Origin: Cryptomeria japonica
Taxonomy: Eukaryota > Streptophyta > Pinopsida > Cupressales > Cupressaceae
DNA: 64,000 nt
Reading direction: 5' to 3'
NCBI RefSeq assembly: GCF_030272615.1
Contig: NC_081415.1
Coordinates: 366,892,167 to 366,956,166, forward strand
In this document: piece by piece, positions 45,381 to 57,254 of the stretch
How the letters are laid out: the number at the start of each line of letters is the position of its first letter
How positions within the stretch are numbered: the stretch's first letter is position 1
The notes under the pieces: generated by a model
What the model was told of the DNA's origin: nothing
The model's database searches: none
What the model saw: only the letters and a program-made list of their open reading frames with translations
Translations under genes and position numbers: made by a program

Positions 45381-48300
45381 TAGCTTACCGGGTTTGGCCC
45401 CCCTAGCCCCCTGGTCCTAGTCCGGTCCGGTCTACGTCCGGGGTTCGGGTCCGGTTCGGCTATGGTTCAGACAGGGGGTCTAATTTCATAGGCCGGGTTC
45501 GAGCCAGAACGGACTTGGGCGGACCCAGGTCGAACCTGGGCGGCCAACCGACCGACCCAAAATACGTTTTTTAATGCAAAATTTAATATTTTTTTGAAAT
45601 TGCCAGTTAAAAAGTGAAAAATAAACCCTAAAATTGACTTCTAAAACATAAACTTGGCTCATTTTTCTCCTCATTTGTGTTGCAAACAAAAGTTTTTTGC
45701 TAGCAGGTTGAAGAAAGGGTGAACAAAGTTTGGCTTCCAAAATCAAATAGGAGTTGAAGCCTGAGTTTTGAAGCTTCAACAAGTGTTGCAGCATCATTTC
45801 CACACATTTGCAAGCTCCCATTGGTTGCAAGAGGTAGGTTTTTGAACATTTTTTTTCAACTATTTTTGTTTCACAAATTGTCAAACATGAAACATTAATT
45901 GTTTTTCATTATTTTGTTTTTGTTTTTGATTTTGAATATGTTCATATTATTTCTTGCCATAGGAACTAGAATGGCATCTACCTCTTCTCCCCTATGGAAG
46001 TATGTTGACATTATAAGACCACTTCCAGGAGGTGGGGGATTCCGTTGGAGATGCCAAGGATGTGGTATGGAACATAATAGTTCTTATTATTGGGTGGTAG
46101 GCCATTTGTGTGGGATACGAGGAAGAGGCATCAAAAAATGCCCTGGAAAAGATGGTAAACTTATACTAGATGAGACGGTGATGAAATATATTAGGGAGCA
46201 TGAGGCAACAGAAGAGAGAGAAGCCTGCAGATTGAATCAAACCACACCAAAGAAAACAAAGGGAATGCAAGCCCCATCTACTCCTAATGTTGTAGTAGAA
46301 AACCACCCCTTCTTTTCCACAGCTAAACCTCAAAGTGAAGCACCCTTGACACACAAAAGAACAAAGGGGCCTTTAGAAACCGCATTTCAAAATGAGAGTC
46401 GAGACATTGCTGACCAAGATGTAGCAAGGTGCATATATGCAAATGGGTTGGCTTTCAATGTTGTTCACTCCCCATATTGGAAGCAAATGTTGAAAAGTGT
46501 TAATGAAGCTCCGAGAGGGTATAAGGGCCCAGGTTATGAGAAGGTACGTGGAACCTTATTGGAAAAAGAGGTGAAGGGGGTTGAAGATGCATTGAAACCC
46601 ATAAGGGATTCATGGGCTAAGACAGGGGTATCAATTGTTTCAGATGGGTGGAAAGATTCTAAAAATCGTCCTTTGATCAATGTCATAGCGGTGTCCACTA
46701 AGGGGGCAATGTTTTTGAAAGCTGTGGATTGTGAAGGCTAAGTAAAAGATGGCCAATTTGTTGCAGATATTCTCATCTCCGCCATTGAGTTAGTGGGACC
46801 CCGTTATGTTGTCCAAGTCATAATGGACAATGCAAAAAATTGTAGGGCTGCTGGTTTGTTCGTTGGGGAACGCTATGATCACATCTTTTGGACACCTTGT
46901 GCGGTCCATTCACTCAATCTTAGGCTACAAAGGATTGGGAATAAAATAAAATGGATCAGAGATGTGTATGCAGAGGCTGAGGACATTCAGATGTTCATCA
47001 CAAACCACCACATGTCTCAAGGGATTTTTAGATCCTTTTTGAATTTGGAGCTATTGAAGGTAAGTGAAATAGTAATTTAATTTTACATTTTCTGATTTTT
47101 TTAATTTTCAATGTTCATATTATTATTGTGTAAGCTATATTGTGTATTCTTCTTTAAAGTTTGGCTTTATTTTTTAATCATTTTGGCATTAATTTGTGTT
47201 ATAGGTCGCCTAGACCTGTTTTGCATCAAACACAATCATCTTAAGACGACTTGTGAAAGTTAGAGTGGCACTATGCAATATGGTGATCAGCACCAATTTG
47301 GACTGTATGGAAGCAAAGTAGTAGTGAGAGGGTAGCAAAAATTAGGGACCAAGTATTGGATGAGAAATGGTGGGATCTTGTGACATATCTCCTTAGTATC
47401 ATCGAGTGCATTATGAGCATGATTCGCTATACCGACATGGATAGGTCTTGCATTGGTGAGATTTATGATGGCATTGACTCAATGTTTGAAAAAATGAAGT
47501 GCACTATAAATGCAAGAGAGAAAGACCCCAATGAGAAATTCTTCAAAGAAGTGGAAGCAATTGTTGTAGAAAGGTGGAATAAGATGACCACTCCTTTGCA
47601 TCTTCTTGCCTATGCCTTGACACCAAAGTACTATAGCAATCAATTTCTTGATAAACCAGGAAGGATTCCACCATGGAGAGATCTAGAAGTATCTGATGGG
47701 TACAAGGCAACATTCCTTAGACTATATCTTGATGATGATTTGCGAGATACTGTTACAAATGAGTTCATAGAAATTGCAAATGGGAATGGTCTAAGTGTTG
47801 ATGCTCTTCGTCATAGATCCAAGTAGGATGCTCATAGTTGGTGGTACTTGCATGGCACATGCTTCCAACACCTACAACCCCTCATTGTCAAAGTTTTATC
47901 ACAAGTTTGTTTAATTAATTAGAATTTATCACAAGTTTATTTATAGTTTACTTTGTCTTCATAGGTTGCTAGTAATTTTTAATTTCAATTTTATAAATGT
48001 ATAACTTCAATTGTTTACTTTGTCTTAATAGGTTGCTAGTTCATCTACTTCAGAAAGAAATTGGAGCACATACTCTTTCATCCACTCAGTAGAGTGCAAT
48101 AGGTTGCTATCAAAAAGAGCGGAGAATTTAGTATATATGCATTCCAACCTACGTCTTCTTTCACACAAACAACGTGACTACACCCAAGGGGAAACAAAGA
48201 TGTGGGATATAGAGCTAGAGCATACTGATTTCGATGCTCTCGCTTTTCCGCTTGTTGCATTAACACTTGATGATTTGGATAGCGAGCAAACTTATAGTGC

Positions 48301-48683
48301 AAGTGCAAGTGGCATTGGCTCATCTAATGTCAATGTCAATGATGAGGAGGATGAGGAGGAGGAGGATGATGATGAATTGGAAATTTAGAGAATCCATTTG
48401 ATGATTAAACTTTAAATTGTTGAAAGTTGAAACAATGATACTTGAATAGTTTGTCATTTTGATATTAAACTTGATGTATATGATGCTATTATGGTATGAT
48501 CATGATGCTACGATTACAAGTTTGTTTGTTTTGTTGTTTATATGATGCTATGTGACATGCTAATATATATAAAATTTACATGTTTTTGTACTAATGAACC
48601 CAAACCCCTTTTCAAAATTTTGCCGTACCGGCATACCGGTTCTTCGATTCCAAACTGGTGCCCGAACTCGAACCGACAACCTA
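45381..48683 (+). mobile_element. hAT-1: hAT DNA transposon (3.3 kb)
   Basis: Inserted in solo LTR 2; the LTR sequence continues on both sides. Left terminus TAGCTTACCGGGTTTGGC. The right terminus, read inward on the other strand, is TAGGTTGTCGGTTCGAG, about 11 of 17 bases alike, giving imperfect terminal inverted repeats. Next to both ends are GC-rich cgggttcg-type repeats. It codes a BED-DUF659-hAT C-terminal transposase on the + strand. A clean 8-bp duplication was not found; the left flank is ttaagaac. Confidence 0.82.
45971..48388 (+). pseudogene. hAT-1 transposase (BED / DUF659 / hAT dimerisation)
   Basis: The start ATG at 45971 follows a likely intron acceptor in the 5' leader. The N-terminus is a BED-type zinc finger (FRWRCQGCGMEHNSSYYWVVGH, then GRGIKKCPG). 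The DUF659/RNase-H-like core has IVSDGWKDSKNRPLINVIAVS, interrupted by TAA at 46739. It resumes with VIMDNAKNC and WTPCAVHSLNLRL. A donor AAG/GTAAGT at 47059-47060 and an acceptor near 47204 flank a short intron. Later exons contain stops near 47211 and 47321. The frame 47356-47823 and the C-terminal dimerisation block SSTSERNWSTYSFIHS (from about 48033) remain, ending in an acidic tail at 48388. Recently active in design but now inactive. Confidence 0.85.
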
Positions 48684-51142
48684 GATTTTGAAGGCTTAGA
48701 TTAATTCTCCAATCAATGGCCGAGATTATACAATGAAACCCTAATTAGGGTTTGTTACAACAAACACTATCTTGGCCAATGAAATAATTACATTAAATTG
48801 GACACATGTCCATCTTTGAATTTGTTCCAATAGGAAATGAGGTTAGGTACATCGAAGTTTGTTCCCTCCACATGTGCAATTGTAGATGAGTTAGGTACAT
48901 CGAACTTGGACAAGTTGACTTCGAAGAACTCAATTGGTTGGTGATGAATAGGACACCACCTCAACTTGTTCCTCATGTAGATCATCACAAAGTGTGTGGT
49001 TGAGCAATATATCTTGATACTCAACATTTCTGGTTGCTCAATGTGATAGTGGGACATATTCCTAAATTGTATCATCTCAATGATCAAGCAAACTTTGCTT
49101 AACTCTTCTAAAACTATCTCTCCTTGATCATGTTTGCATTTTCACCTTCATGCTTGGGAATTTTGTCCTTGTAATGTATTTCTCCTTGAACCTTGCTTTA
49201 GACTTGAATTACTTGTCTTGATGTAGGAATATCTCCATGGTGAGCCAACTTTGAATCTTGGATTGGAAATCCAAGATATTTGCAATATTTCTTCATCTCA
49301 ATGCCTTGAACATCTTGATGTTGTACACTTGAATCTTTCCCTTGAATACTTGAATATTTAATGTTGTCCCTCTATATCGCAATGTTGTAATTGCACTCTC
49401 TTCATCTTGTAAAGTTCTTCTCCCCCAAGGTATTGATCTTGATTTTGTGATGATGAATCCTCCTCCTTTACTTGCAATGTTTGATGAATGTTGGAGTGTT
49501 CTTCTTCACGCCAAACAACCTTTGATTTTTGTCTTTGATGTAGTACACCCTATGTTTATATGACTTTCCTCCTCCATGCTGATTGCAAGTCTTGACATTC
49601 TCTTGAATATGCTAATGTTGCTTCCTTCAATCTTGTTGAGATGTTCCTTGATCTTGCTATCATTGTGAAATTCTCTTTGATCACCATCTCCATGTGGCTG
49701 AATCTTCAAGATTGTGATGATTTTCATGTACAGCCATGTTGTTGCCGTCAGCTTCCATCCTCGCCATGCTTGTAGAGCAGTTGGAACAGGAACCCTAGGT
49801 GATTCCCTTGGAATGTGCTTGAAATTGTGTTGCTCCCATCATTATCAAATTCTCTTCTTGCTTCAGCTGAACTTTGTTCTTGTGGATCTTGACATTCTCT
49901 TGAAAGGTAGAACATGTCTTAAATATGCTGATCCTTCATCCTCATGCTCTATGCACCTTATTACTCAAACCAAACCACATATTTTATGCTTAATTCTACC
50001 CTCGTTCAACAATTCTGAGCTGATTTCAAGGGGTCTTCTACAATTCTGAGCGGAAATTAAGGTCTGATCTGCATTGTAGAGCGCTGATGAAAAGGTACCT
50101 TGCAGTTCTGAGCACATTTTGGGGGCATACATGCACTGCTGGATGCGAATTTCACCCTTTCTCACATTGCTGGGCACATACTAGGGGATGATCAACCATT
50201 TCCAGCACGGATCTGACCTATGTATGCATTGTAAAGCGGACTTTGTATCTCAATCTACAGTCTCATGTGAATTTTGCAGACTTCTCTATATTGCTGACTG
50301 AAATTTGAGGATTACTCGAACATTTTGTGCATAACATCTCAACATTTTGTACAAATATTTTAGCAATATTGAAAGTTGTCAGCATTTCAAAATACATTAT
50401 TTGCAAGCAAAAAATCTCAATATTTTCAAAATATTTACATTTTTTTCAATGTAGGCCTTCAATAACTCATTGGCGAACTTCTAGCAAGTTTAATAATTTT
50501 AATTGCAAATTGTAACGAAAATGCAAAGTAATTTTAACATTCTACCCTTCAACAACACTTTTGTACAATTTAACCTTGTCTTTCAACATTGTAAGGTGGA
50601 GTAACAATTCCACCATTTTATTAAAATTCCAACATTTTACTTGAAATTTTCAAATTTCAATTTCAGACTTTCCCACTACTTCACCCTTTCACAATTTGAT
50701 TTTGCAAACACTTCCTTTCACAATTCCACCCCCTATTCAAATCTTGAAATTCCCTCGAATTAAGTCATCTCATGAATTGATCAACATTCACTCCCCGACT
50801 GACAAGACCAAAAAAATCACTGCCAAGCTAAGAAAACTAAGCAAAACGACCACCTAAAAAGTGAAAAGTGGGGGTTCCCATTTGCAATGGGGCGATGTGT
50901 GAAAACGTCACAACATCACCATTGGTCTTCTTGCTGTTATAAACCCTGCTGCTGCATTCTTCATAGTTAATAGTGACCATACTATATATTGACCCCTTAC
51001 TTGTAAACATGTTGACATGACAATGAGATCATGCTTCAAACATGTATTCTTACTTTGTCAATTATTTCCATTGTCATATTCTCTTGACTTTAATGACATC
51101 ATCATCTTGCCACTATTGACATCAATGACAACATTTCTAACA

Positions 51143-51147
51143 GTAGC
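51143..51147. repeat. Target duplication gtagc, right of SIRE-like element
   Basis: Partner of 24863-24867, directly following the LTR terminus TAACA. Confidence 0.85.
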
Positions 51148-53110
51148 TGGAAAAACTAGCATCAGAGCAGTGAGGAGTAAGGTAGCAATAGAAGTGAAAG
51201 AGGTAAGTGATTTTTTTATTTATTTTTTATTTTTTCTAATTTTTTTCAAGTTTAAAGGAAGAATGTATGATTTTTTATTTTATTTTTCTATTTGCAGTTT
51301 GCACTTAAACATTATTTCTCAAAACAAAACAACATGAGCAGTAGCAGTGAGAGTAGTGAGCATGAGAAGATGAAGAAATAAATCAAAATCAAAATATGAG
51401 AGTTTCAAGCTCACTTGGGAGTTCATTAGTATATGGGAGTGCTATGGGTGAAAGGGGACAACCACAAAATCAATTCAAGTGCCATTCTGAAGTTTTAAAA
51501 CTTTATGCAAAAGATCATTTTACTCCCAAAAATCTTCTTGTTTAATTAATGACAGTCCTAGACAAAGATAAAAAGATTTTTTTTGGGTTAGTAGAGTGTG
51601 GTTGTGTCACACTTGCAAAATAGATTTTAGAGGGATACAAGAGTATATTTTCATCTGTTGGACTTTACAAGAGATGGGGTGAAGGTGTATCCAGAGATAA
51701 AGGAGGGTGAGAAGGTAGAGTTCATAGATTGCATATGAAGGCACAATCAAGGTCTACGAGTGTGCCAATTCCAACACAATTTGCACAATCAGCTTTGCAA
51801 ATGCTCTATGTGGTTGGAAGTGGTGATGGTTTTACAAAAGGAAAGTTTCAAGTTTGTTCAATATGCAAGCACGGGATGTGGTAGAGTCTTCCATTTCCAA
51901 TTTTTTTTTTTGCCCATGCCATCCCATTTTGTGTAGCATGTTCTCCTTCAAACAAATGTTCAAAGATGCAGCTTCTATTGGTCCCTACCCAAATAACATA
52001 AACTATGCACTACCCTCTTTGACAAAGAATATTCCAATGTGAGTTTGGTGATGGAGGACACAAGACAGTTGGATTAGGACAGGCTGCTCTATTGTCATGG
52101 ATGGGTGGATTGATATTAGACATCAACCACTTGTCAACATCATAGTCACGTGTTTTTTAGCTGATTCATATCTTCTTAGAGCTATTGATTGCTTTGAGGA
52201 GTGCAAAGATGGCAATTTCATATTTTTAGGGATTTCATAGTGGAGGTTGGGGCCTCAAAGGTTTTACAAGTAGTCATTGATTCAGCATGTCTGTGCAAAT
52301 TAGTTGGCATGATGGTAGAGGGTGATTACAAGCACATCTTTTGTACCCATGTTGTGCTCATGCGTTGAACAACACATTGAAAGACATAGAGAAGATAGAT
52401 TGGGTGCAGCAAGTGGTGGTAGAAGCTAGAGATATTCAAATGTTTATTTGTAACCACCACACTTGACTTGCTCTCATCAAGATTTTTTTGAAGAAGGAAT
52501 TCCTCAAACCTGTGAAGACAAGAAATGCTAGTTATTTTATTTTTGTTAGAGAGGATGCTTGATGTGCAGGATGTTTTATAATTGATGATGGTTAATTTAG
52601 AGTGGAGTAGATGGTCTATTGCAAACATTGTGGAAGGAAAAAGTATCAAACAAAAGATCTTTAATGATGATTGGTGGTCCGTTACGAGATAATAAATTAC
52701 TGATTTTTAATAACTTGTTGATTTTAATAATAAATTAATTGTTGATTATATTTTTAAATTTTAAATTTAAATTTTCTAATTTGTCTTTTTTTGGATTTTT
52801 GTTTGTAGATATATATTCGCTCATTCATGTCACTTATTGTAGATGTCATTAGATATGTTGATATGGACTCTCCTAGTCTTGGAGAGATTCATGAGACATT
52901 TGATAGCATGCTTGGGAAAATGAAGCAAGTAATTTGTGACAGGTATGCTAATTTGGTATTAAATGAGCAACATATTAAGCCCATTTTGATGTGGCGACAA
53001 AACACTATGAACACCTCACTTCATATGTGATAGCCTTTGCTCTAAATCCCAAATTGTATGCACCAAAGGTTGGTAGGCTGCCTTCTTGTGATGATGAAGA
53101 GGTGAAAGAA
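51148..53110 (+). pseudogene. hAT-2: decayed hAT transposase relic
   Basis: Scattered frames show the same domain order as hAT-1: a BED-like CHTCKIDF region near 51600, MDGWIDIRHQPLVNI near 52100, a region near 52430 similar to hAT-1's DIQMFITNHH, and the frame 52827-53030 (VDVIRYVDMDSPSLGEIHETFDSM) matching hAT-1 near 47430. The SERNW dimerisation block was not found. Divergence from hAT-1 is large, so it is older. The SIRE-like element's left flank (24840-24862) may be its upstream part. Confidence 0.7.
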
Positions 53111-53898
53111 TGTTTAATGATGGCAACTTTTGACAGGGGTATGTCCATTTAATGTTTCTTAGATTGGATATTCATGATGGACATATAGGGCTAGTATACA
53201 CACAAATGATGCAGGACTCAAGGGAAATTTGGTTGTATCAAATCGAGTTCTAAGACCTACCAAAGCAAGCACTCAATAAATAGATCGAGAAGCAAAAGGA
53301 CCTTATACCTACATGTCACTTCCCAAGGTGGGCACTCAAGTTGAGGTTCTTCACCTTCCAAGAATCTTTCAAACTTACATGTAACCCCCTACATCATAGA
53401 TGCCCTTACATGTCTACTTGTAACTCCATCATGCTATTACAATATGACTTACACATCATAACATGCAATCTAAGTGGTGTGATGTGTCGTACAGGGAATC
53501 TAGTGGGTTCTTTCATGGGTGGTGCCCCATTCAAGAAGTGCCTAAAATTAGTTCTAATAAATATTAAAATATGACAAGGATTACAATATGTATAACACAC
53601 CTATCCTAATAGTAAGGGCCATAATTTCTTGGTGCAAACTTGTTATCCTTATTTTGTTGCTTGAGAGACATTTCTTTGTATGATTGCAGCTTTAAAAATG
53701 CCCTATCACCCACTTAAAAATGTCATTCACTTCTATGCTACTATGGAAACTTTGACATCGATAGATCTTTGTGTAGCATTGCAAATTGTACACCTTTAAT
53801 TAGGGTGTCCAATTCCACACTTTGTTAGCACTCATTTTAGTATGTCTCATTATACTATGCATTATATGACCCTCATATGCACTTAATTAATAATTCAT
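53111..53898. other. Intron sequence, nothing recognised
   Basis: No coding similarity is seen after the hAT-2 relic. Only short open frames in both directions. Confidence 0.35.
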
Positions 53899-54165
53899 TT
53901 AAGAACTATGTTGCCGGTTTGGCAAAATTTCGAAAAGGGGTTTGGGTTCTATAGTACAAAAACAATGCATATATATATATATATATATATATATGTGCAG
54001 CCTAGAAGCATGAATTAAGATTAGAATGTCACATAGCATCATATAAACAACAAAACCACCATAAACTTGTAATCATAGCATCATATACATCAAGTTCAAT
54101 ATCAAAATAATAATATCGAGTTCAAGTATCATTGTTTCAACAATTGGAACTATAGTTTTAAAGTT
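53899..54165 (-). mobile_element. Inverted hAT-1-type 3' end
   Basis: From 53907 the sequence TATGTTGCCGGTTTGGC starts a segment that is the reverse complement of the hAT-1 3' region (about 48395-48640), with landmarks such as gaaaaggggtttgggttc and the catcatatacatcaagttc area. It is preceded by ttaagaac, also found left of hAT-1. A (TA)n run lies at about 53970-53994. No transposase or second end accompanies it. Confidence 0.78.
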
Positions 54166-56387
54166 TAATCATGTCTTAAAAAAACGTGTGGACTTTTAGA
54201 CGATTTCCCCTCTGGTACACAGGGTGGTACACAACGTGTGAGATGCAAGAGAAGTGCTGACATGTGATGGATGCGGGATGCAATCCCCAAATTTTTGTAG
54301 AAGTAATGCTGAATGCTATGATGATGTGCCCTTAGGCTAGGTGCTAGAATATGTAAATGAAGGTACCTATGTGCAGAAGACTATTTTGAGTATTGTTGAA
54401 AGTTGTGTGTGGTAGATTTTGCTGCAGGAGGTGCCATATTGACTGGCTTGAGTGAAAATTTTAGTGTGAACAGAGGAAGCTGGTTGTGTGGCTCTGTGCT
54501 GAAAGAACTACTAAACAGTGTATCTCTGATTTGTGCTTGTGAAACTCATGCAAGAAAGTGTAAATGCTACAAAATGGGGAAAGGAGAAAGGATAAATTTG
54601 GCAACAGATGAATGTGTCATGGTGATCTAGGTCGGGGAAATAGAGTTGGAGATAAGATGAAAGAGTAGGTTTGATATTTGAAGTGATAGGCCATAGGAGG
54701 TGTATTGCTGGGCCTGTGGTTTGGCCACCTTACAGTTTTCTGTTCAGAGGTCATATTTCTTCCAACTTTTAGTTTTAAGGAACATAATGGTCACTGAAGG
54801 ATTAGGAGGGAGATGATATGTCAACAATTTCTACCTTGGATTCTTTTGCTCATTTTTTTCTTCAAATCTTTCCAAAAGAGAAATTTTATTCCTTGATATT
54901 AATACATATACCCACATTGCAGCTCTTTTCTTGCAAGTTAGTATTTGAGTTTGGTTCATTCCTCCCATATGTAACTGTAGTTATGGTGGTTGCATCTCAA
55001 CTGCCCCTATTTTCTGGGGGAACCTTGAGTGCAATGCTTTCAAGGTGCGTCTCAATTTTTCTATAACGTTTTGAAAATTGTATACCTAGTGTGAGTGGAT
55101 AATAGCCAGGGTTAGAAAAATAGATGTCACAAGAACTAGCATTTTCTAGAGTTTAGAACTCACAAGAATTTAGTTTAGGATATAATTACAGCTTTACAAG
55201 AAAGGGGAAAAAGCAATTAATTAATTCTTGAAATGTCTACAAAGATTATATGAATTGGAGAAGAAAATTATTTGTATCAATGAGAAATAGTTCACTTGAT
55301 TCCTATGGTCAATGAAACTGATATAATGTTATTGAGGCAATAAATTGAATTGGAGAAGAAAATTATTTGTATCTATGAGAAATTGTTCTCACTTGATTCC
55401 TATGGTCAAGGAACACAAATCCATTCTGCAAATCTGATCCCCATGTTGGAAAGTCAATGAAATTGTGTTGGAATTTAAGTGTACTTTAGAAGGGCTCAAT
55501 GCTTTCTCCTTCCTGAACGGTAATTGAGAAAGCTGAAAAATTGAGGGGCGATTTGCTTTTTTGAGCCAAGTGTTATTGTGCTGATGTTGGCGAGTTAATT
55601 CATGAGGTTTGCCAGTCTCATTAGACTTGTGTAGTCTTGAAAAACCCACCTGGTTTGGCTTAGACTTGTTTCTCTGTAGACTCCCCAAGTTGATTTCTAA
55701 TGGCTCATGTGTAGACTTAGTATGCAGGTGGTGTGTTTTCCAAAAATGTTAGTCTCGTTTCACTGCTTTTCATTTGTAATAATAGTAAAATACAATGATG
55801 CATTACTATTCATATTTTAAACATAGAAATTGTTTCATAAAAATCTTCATGCCTTTTAGAATAAGAACCTTCTTATATAGATTGACATTTATCTTACTTT
55901 CTTCATTTTGTTTAGGCTGCAAAGAGACATTCTGGCTGGGAAACATGCTCTTAGATTTGGTTGCCTTTGGCATCTTACTTTGGTGCCGATCTTTATGGGT
56001 GGCCAGAAATGTCTAAAAATGTTTCTTCATTCTTTACTCTCATTTTAATTTTAAGAACAGAGTTTATATGTTCATTGATGTATGTGGTGGATTTTTTGTC
56101 CCCGTTCTCACTGATTTTTCTCATTTTGGAAAAGGCTTCGTCTGTTGAGTTATTACAAAAATATAGTGGTAAGAATTACAATCGAATCATTCTTCAGTGA
56201 TTTGCTGCACCTATACCAATTTTGATATAATTATTTTAGTTTTAAAAAGCCAAGGGTGTTACTTTTTCAATGGAATTTTCTCATACCGGCTACATTCATA
56301 ACAGATGGATGATTTGTCATGTTTGCTATTTTATATTTTCCAGTGCTTTGTATACAAGACTAGTTACCTTGGAAGAAAACATTGCAG
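54166..56387 (+). other. 3' part of BPM intron 1
   Basis: No gene is recognised. Short + strand frames (54403-54630, 54818-55066, 55795-56200) have no clear family. A direct duplication lies at 55252-55412. The acceptor ATTGCAG ends the intron at 56387. Confidence 0.45.
55252..55412. repeat. 95-bp-offset direct duplication
   Basis: 'gaattggagaagaaaatt' followed by 'atttgtatc' and 'cacttgattcctatggtca' occurs at 55252 and 55347 with few changes. Confidence 0.85.
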
Positions 56388-56736
56388 GGGTTACAAACGC
56401 TTCTTTCGAAGAGCAGCACTTGAAACATCAGATTTTCTCAAAGATGACAGTCTTGATATATTCTGTACTGTTGGAGTAGTGGTCACCCATACCGAGGGAC
56501 CAAAGCAATATGCCGTTCCAGTACCAATCTCAGATCTGGGTCAGAATTTTGGAGCATTGTTGGAAAGTGGGGAGGGCACTGATGCCAGCTTTGATGTTGA
56601 TGGGGAGATATTCCAGGCACACAAACTGGTGCTTGCAGCTCGTTCACCTGTCTTTAAGGCCCAGCTTTATGGCCCAATGAGAGTCAGGAATATAGATAAC
56701 ATAAAGATCGAAGACATCGAAGCACCAGTGTTCAAG
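56388..56736 (+). CDS. BPM-type MATH-BTB protein, exon 2 (linker and BTB start)
   Basis: The exon begins after ATTGCAG. Its first G completes the tryptophan codon from exon 1, then [20 protein letters not shown] follows, the conserved link between MATH and BTB. TVGVVV and the start of the BTB/POZ fold come next ([20 protein letters not shown], then EDIEAPVFK). BTB mediates dimerisation and binding to CUL3. The exon ends at AAG with donor GTCACT at 56737, phase 0. Reading past the donor gives a non-family sequence, which supports the splice. Close agreement with the family argues that the gene is functional despite intron 1. Confidence 0.93.
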
Positions 56737-56850
56737 GTCACTGCATACACATATTTCATTTCCTATATGCTTGTTCATGTATTGGACCTCATTTTGGAGA
56801 AGAATGTTTTTCTTAATATAGATGTAACAAGTCATATTCTTTGGTTGTAG

Positions 56851-57127
56851 GCAATGCTTCATTTCATTTATCATGATACTCTGCCAGATACAAATGAACT
56901 TACAGGATTTACATCAACATCAGCTGCCACGTTGATGGCCCAACACTTGTTAGTAGCTGCAGACCGCTATGGTTTGGACAGGCTAAGGTTACTCTGTGAA
57001 GCAAAATTGTGTGAAGAAATTACCATTGATACAGTTGCCACCACCTTGGCTATTGCAGAGCAACACCATTCTTCCCAGTTGAAATCTGTTTGTCTCAAAT
57101 TTGCTGCAACACCTGAAAATCTAGGAG
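56851..57127 (+). CDS. BPM-type MATH-BTB protein, exon 3 (BTB end and BACK-like region)
   Basis: Begins [13 protein letters not shown] after acceptor TTGTAG, in phase 0 with exon 2 across a 114-bp intron. It contains [20 protein letters not shown], closing the BTB fold, then [21 protein letters not shown], the helical region that follows BTB in BPM proteins. It ends at ENLG plus one base, donor GTAAAG at 57128, phase 1. Confidence 0.93.
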
Positions 57128-57254
57128 GTAAAGTGATTGTATTTTAAATATTTGTTAGCTTTCTTGTTATTTCAGGCATTTTAAGATCTCCAGTGTTCTG
57201 TGTTCATTAATCTTGACTTGATGTTGATGCTGTTGTGTTGTGTTCTCACTACAG

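Larger units (their letters stand above)
44571..50915 (-). mobile_element. Solo LTR 2, carrying a hAT element (6.3 kb)
   Basis: On the + strand it begins TGTTGATGTG and ends GTCACAACA, the reverse of solo LTR 1's termini. Flanks are tcact (44566-44570) and tcacc (50916-50920). The empty site tcacc is at 35091-35095 in the other SIRE LTR. Without the hAT it is about 3.0 kb, shorter than solo LTR 1. Ends and promoter block align with solo LTR 1, but the middle does not and lacks the hairpin series. No coding region of its own. Confidence 0.82.
24868..51142 (-). mobile_element. SIRE-like Ty1/copia element with nested insertions (26.3 kb)
   Basis: On the + strand the element begins TGAAGA and ends TAACA, so it reads TG...CA on its own minus strand. 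It is flanked by gtagc at 24863-24867 and 51143-51147. LTRs occupy 24868-35299 and 37344-51142. Subtracting nested insertions and duplications leaves about 2.9 and 2.8 kb, which agree well. The internal region is only 35300-37343. It keeps a primer site, a degenerate gag and a polypurine region, so pol is deleted. Insertions: LINE-B and copia-1 in the 3' (left) LTR; a TRIM-like element with a Helitron-like insert, and solo LTR 2 with a hAT, in the 5' (right) LTR. Confidence 0.88.
37344..51142 (-). repeat. 5' LTR of the SIRE-like element (interrupted)
   Basis: LTR sequence lies at 37344-37469, 42153-44570 and 50916-51142, about 2.77 kb in sum. Each piece aligns with the 3' LTR. It includes the caccaac minisatellite (42270-42520) and a minus-strand TATA-like region near 42924-42934. 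Confidence 0.85.
13970..56387 (+). other. Intron 1 of the BPM gene (42,418 bp)
   Basis: The donor is GTAATG after exon 1. The acceptor is ATTGCAG before exon 2. Joining them completes the tryptophan codon and reads into GYKRFFRR, the sequence that follows MATH in this family, with no residue lost. The intron is filled with nested transposable elements on both strands, described separately. I see no sign of a second gene inside. Confidence 0.85.

Noticed and set aside
55389-55688. 99-codon minus-strand frame as a gene
   Set aside because: No domain recognised and it overlaps a local duplication in the intron.
55795-56200. Hydrophobic + strand frames as exons of a membrane protein
   Set aside because: The resemblance to a transporter segment was too weak and there are no matching exons nearby.
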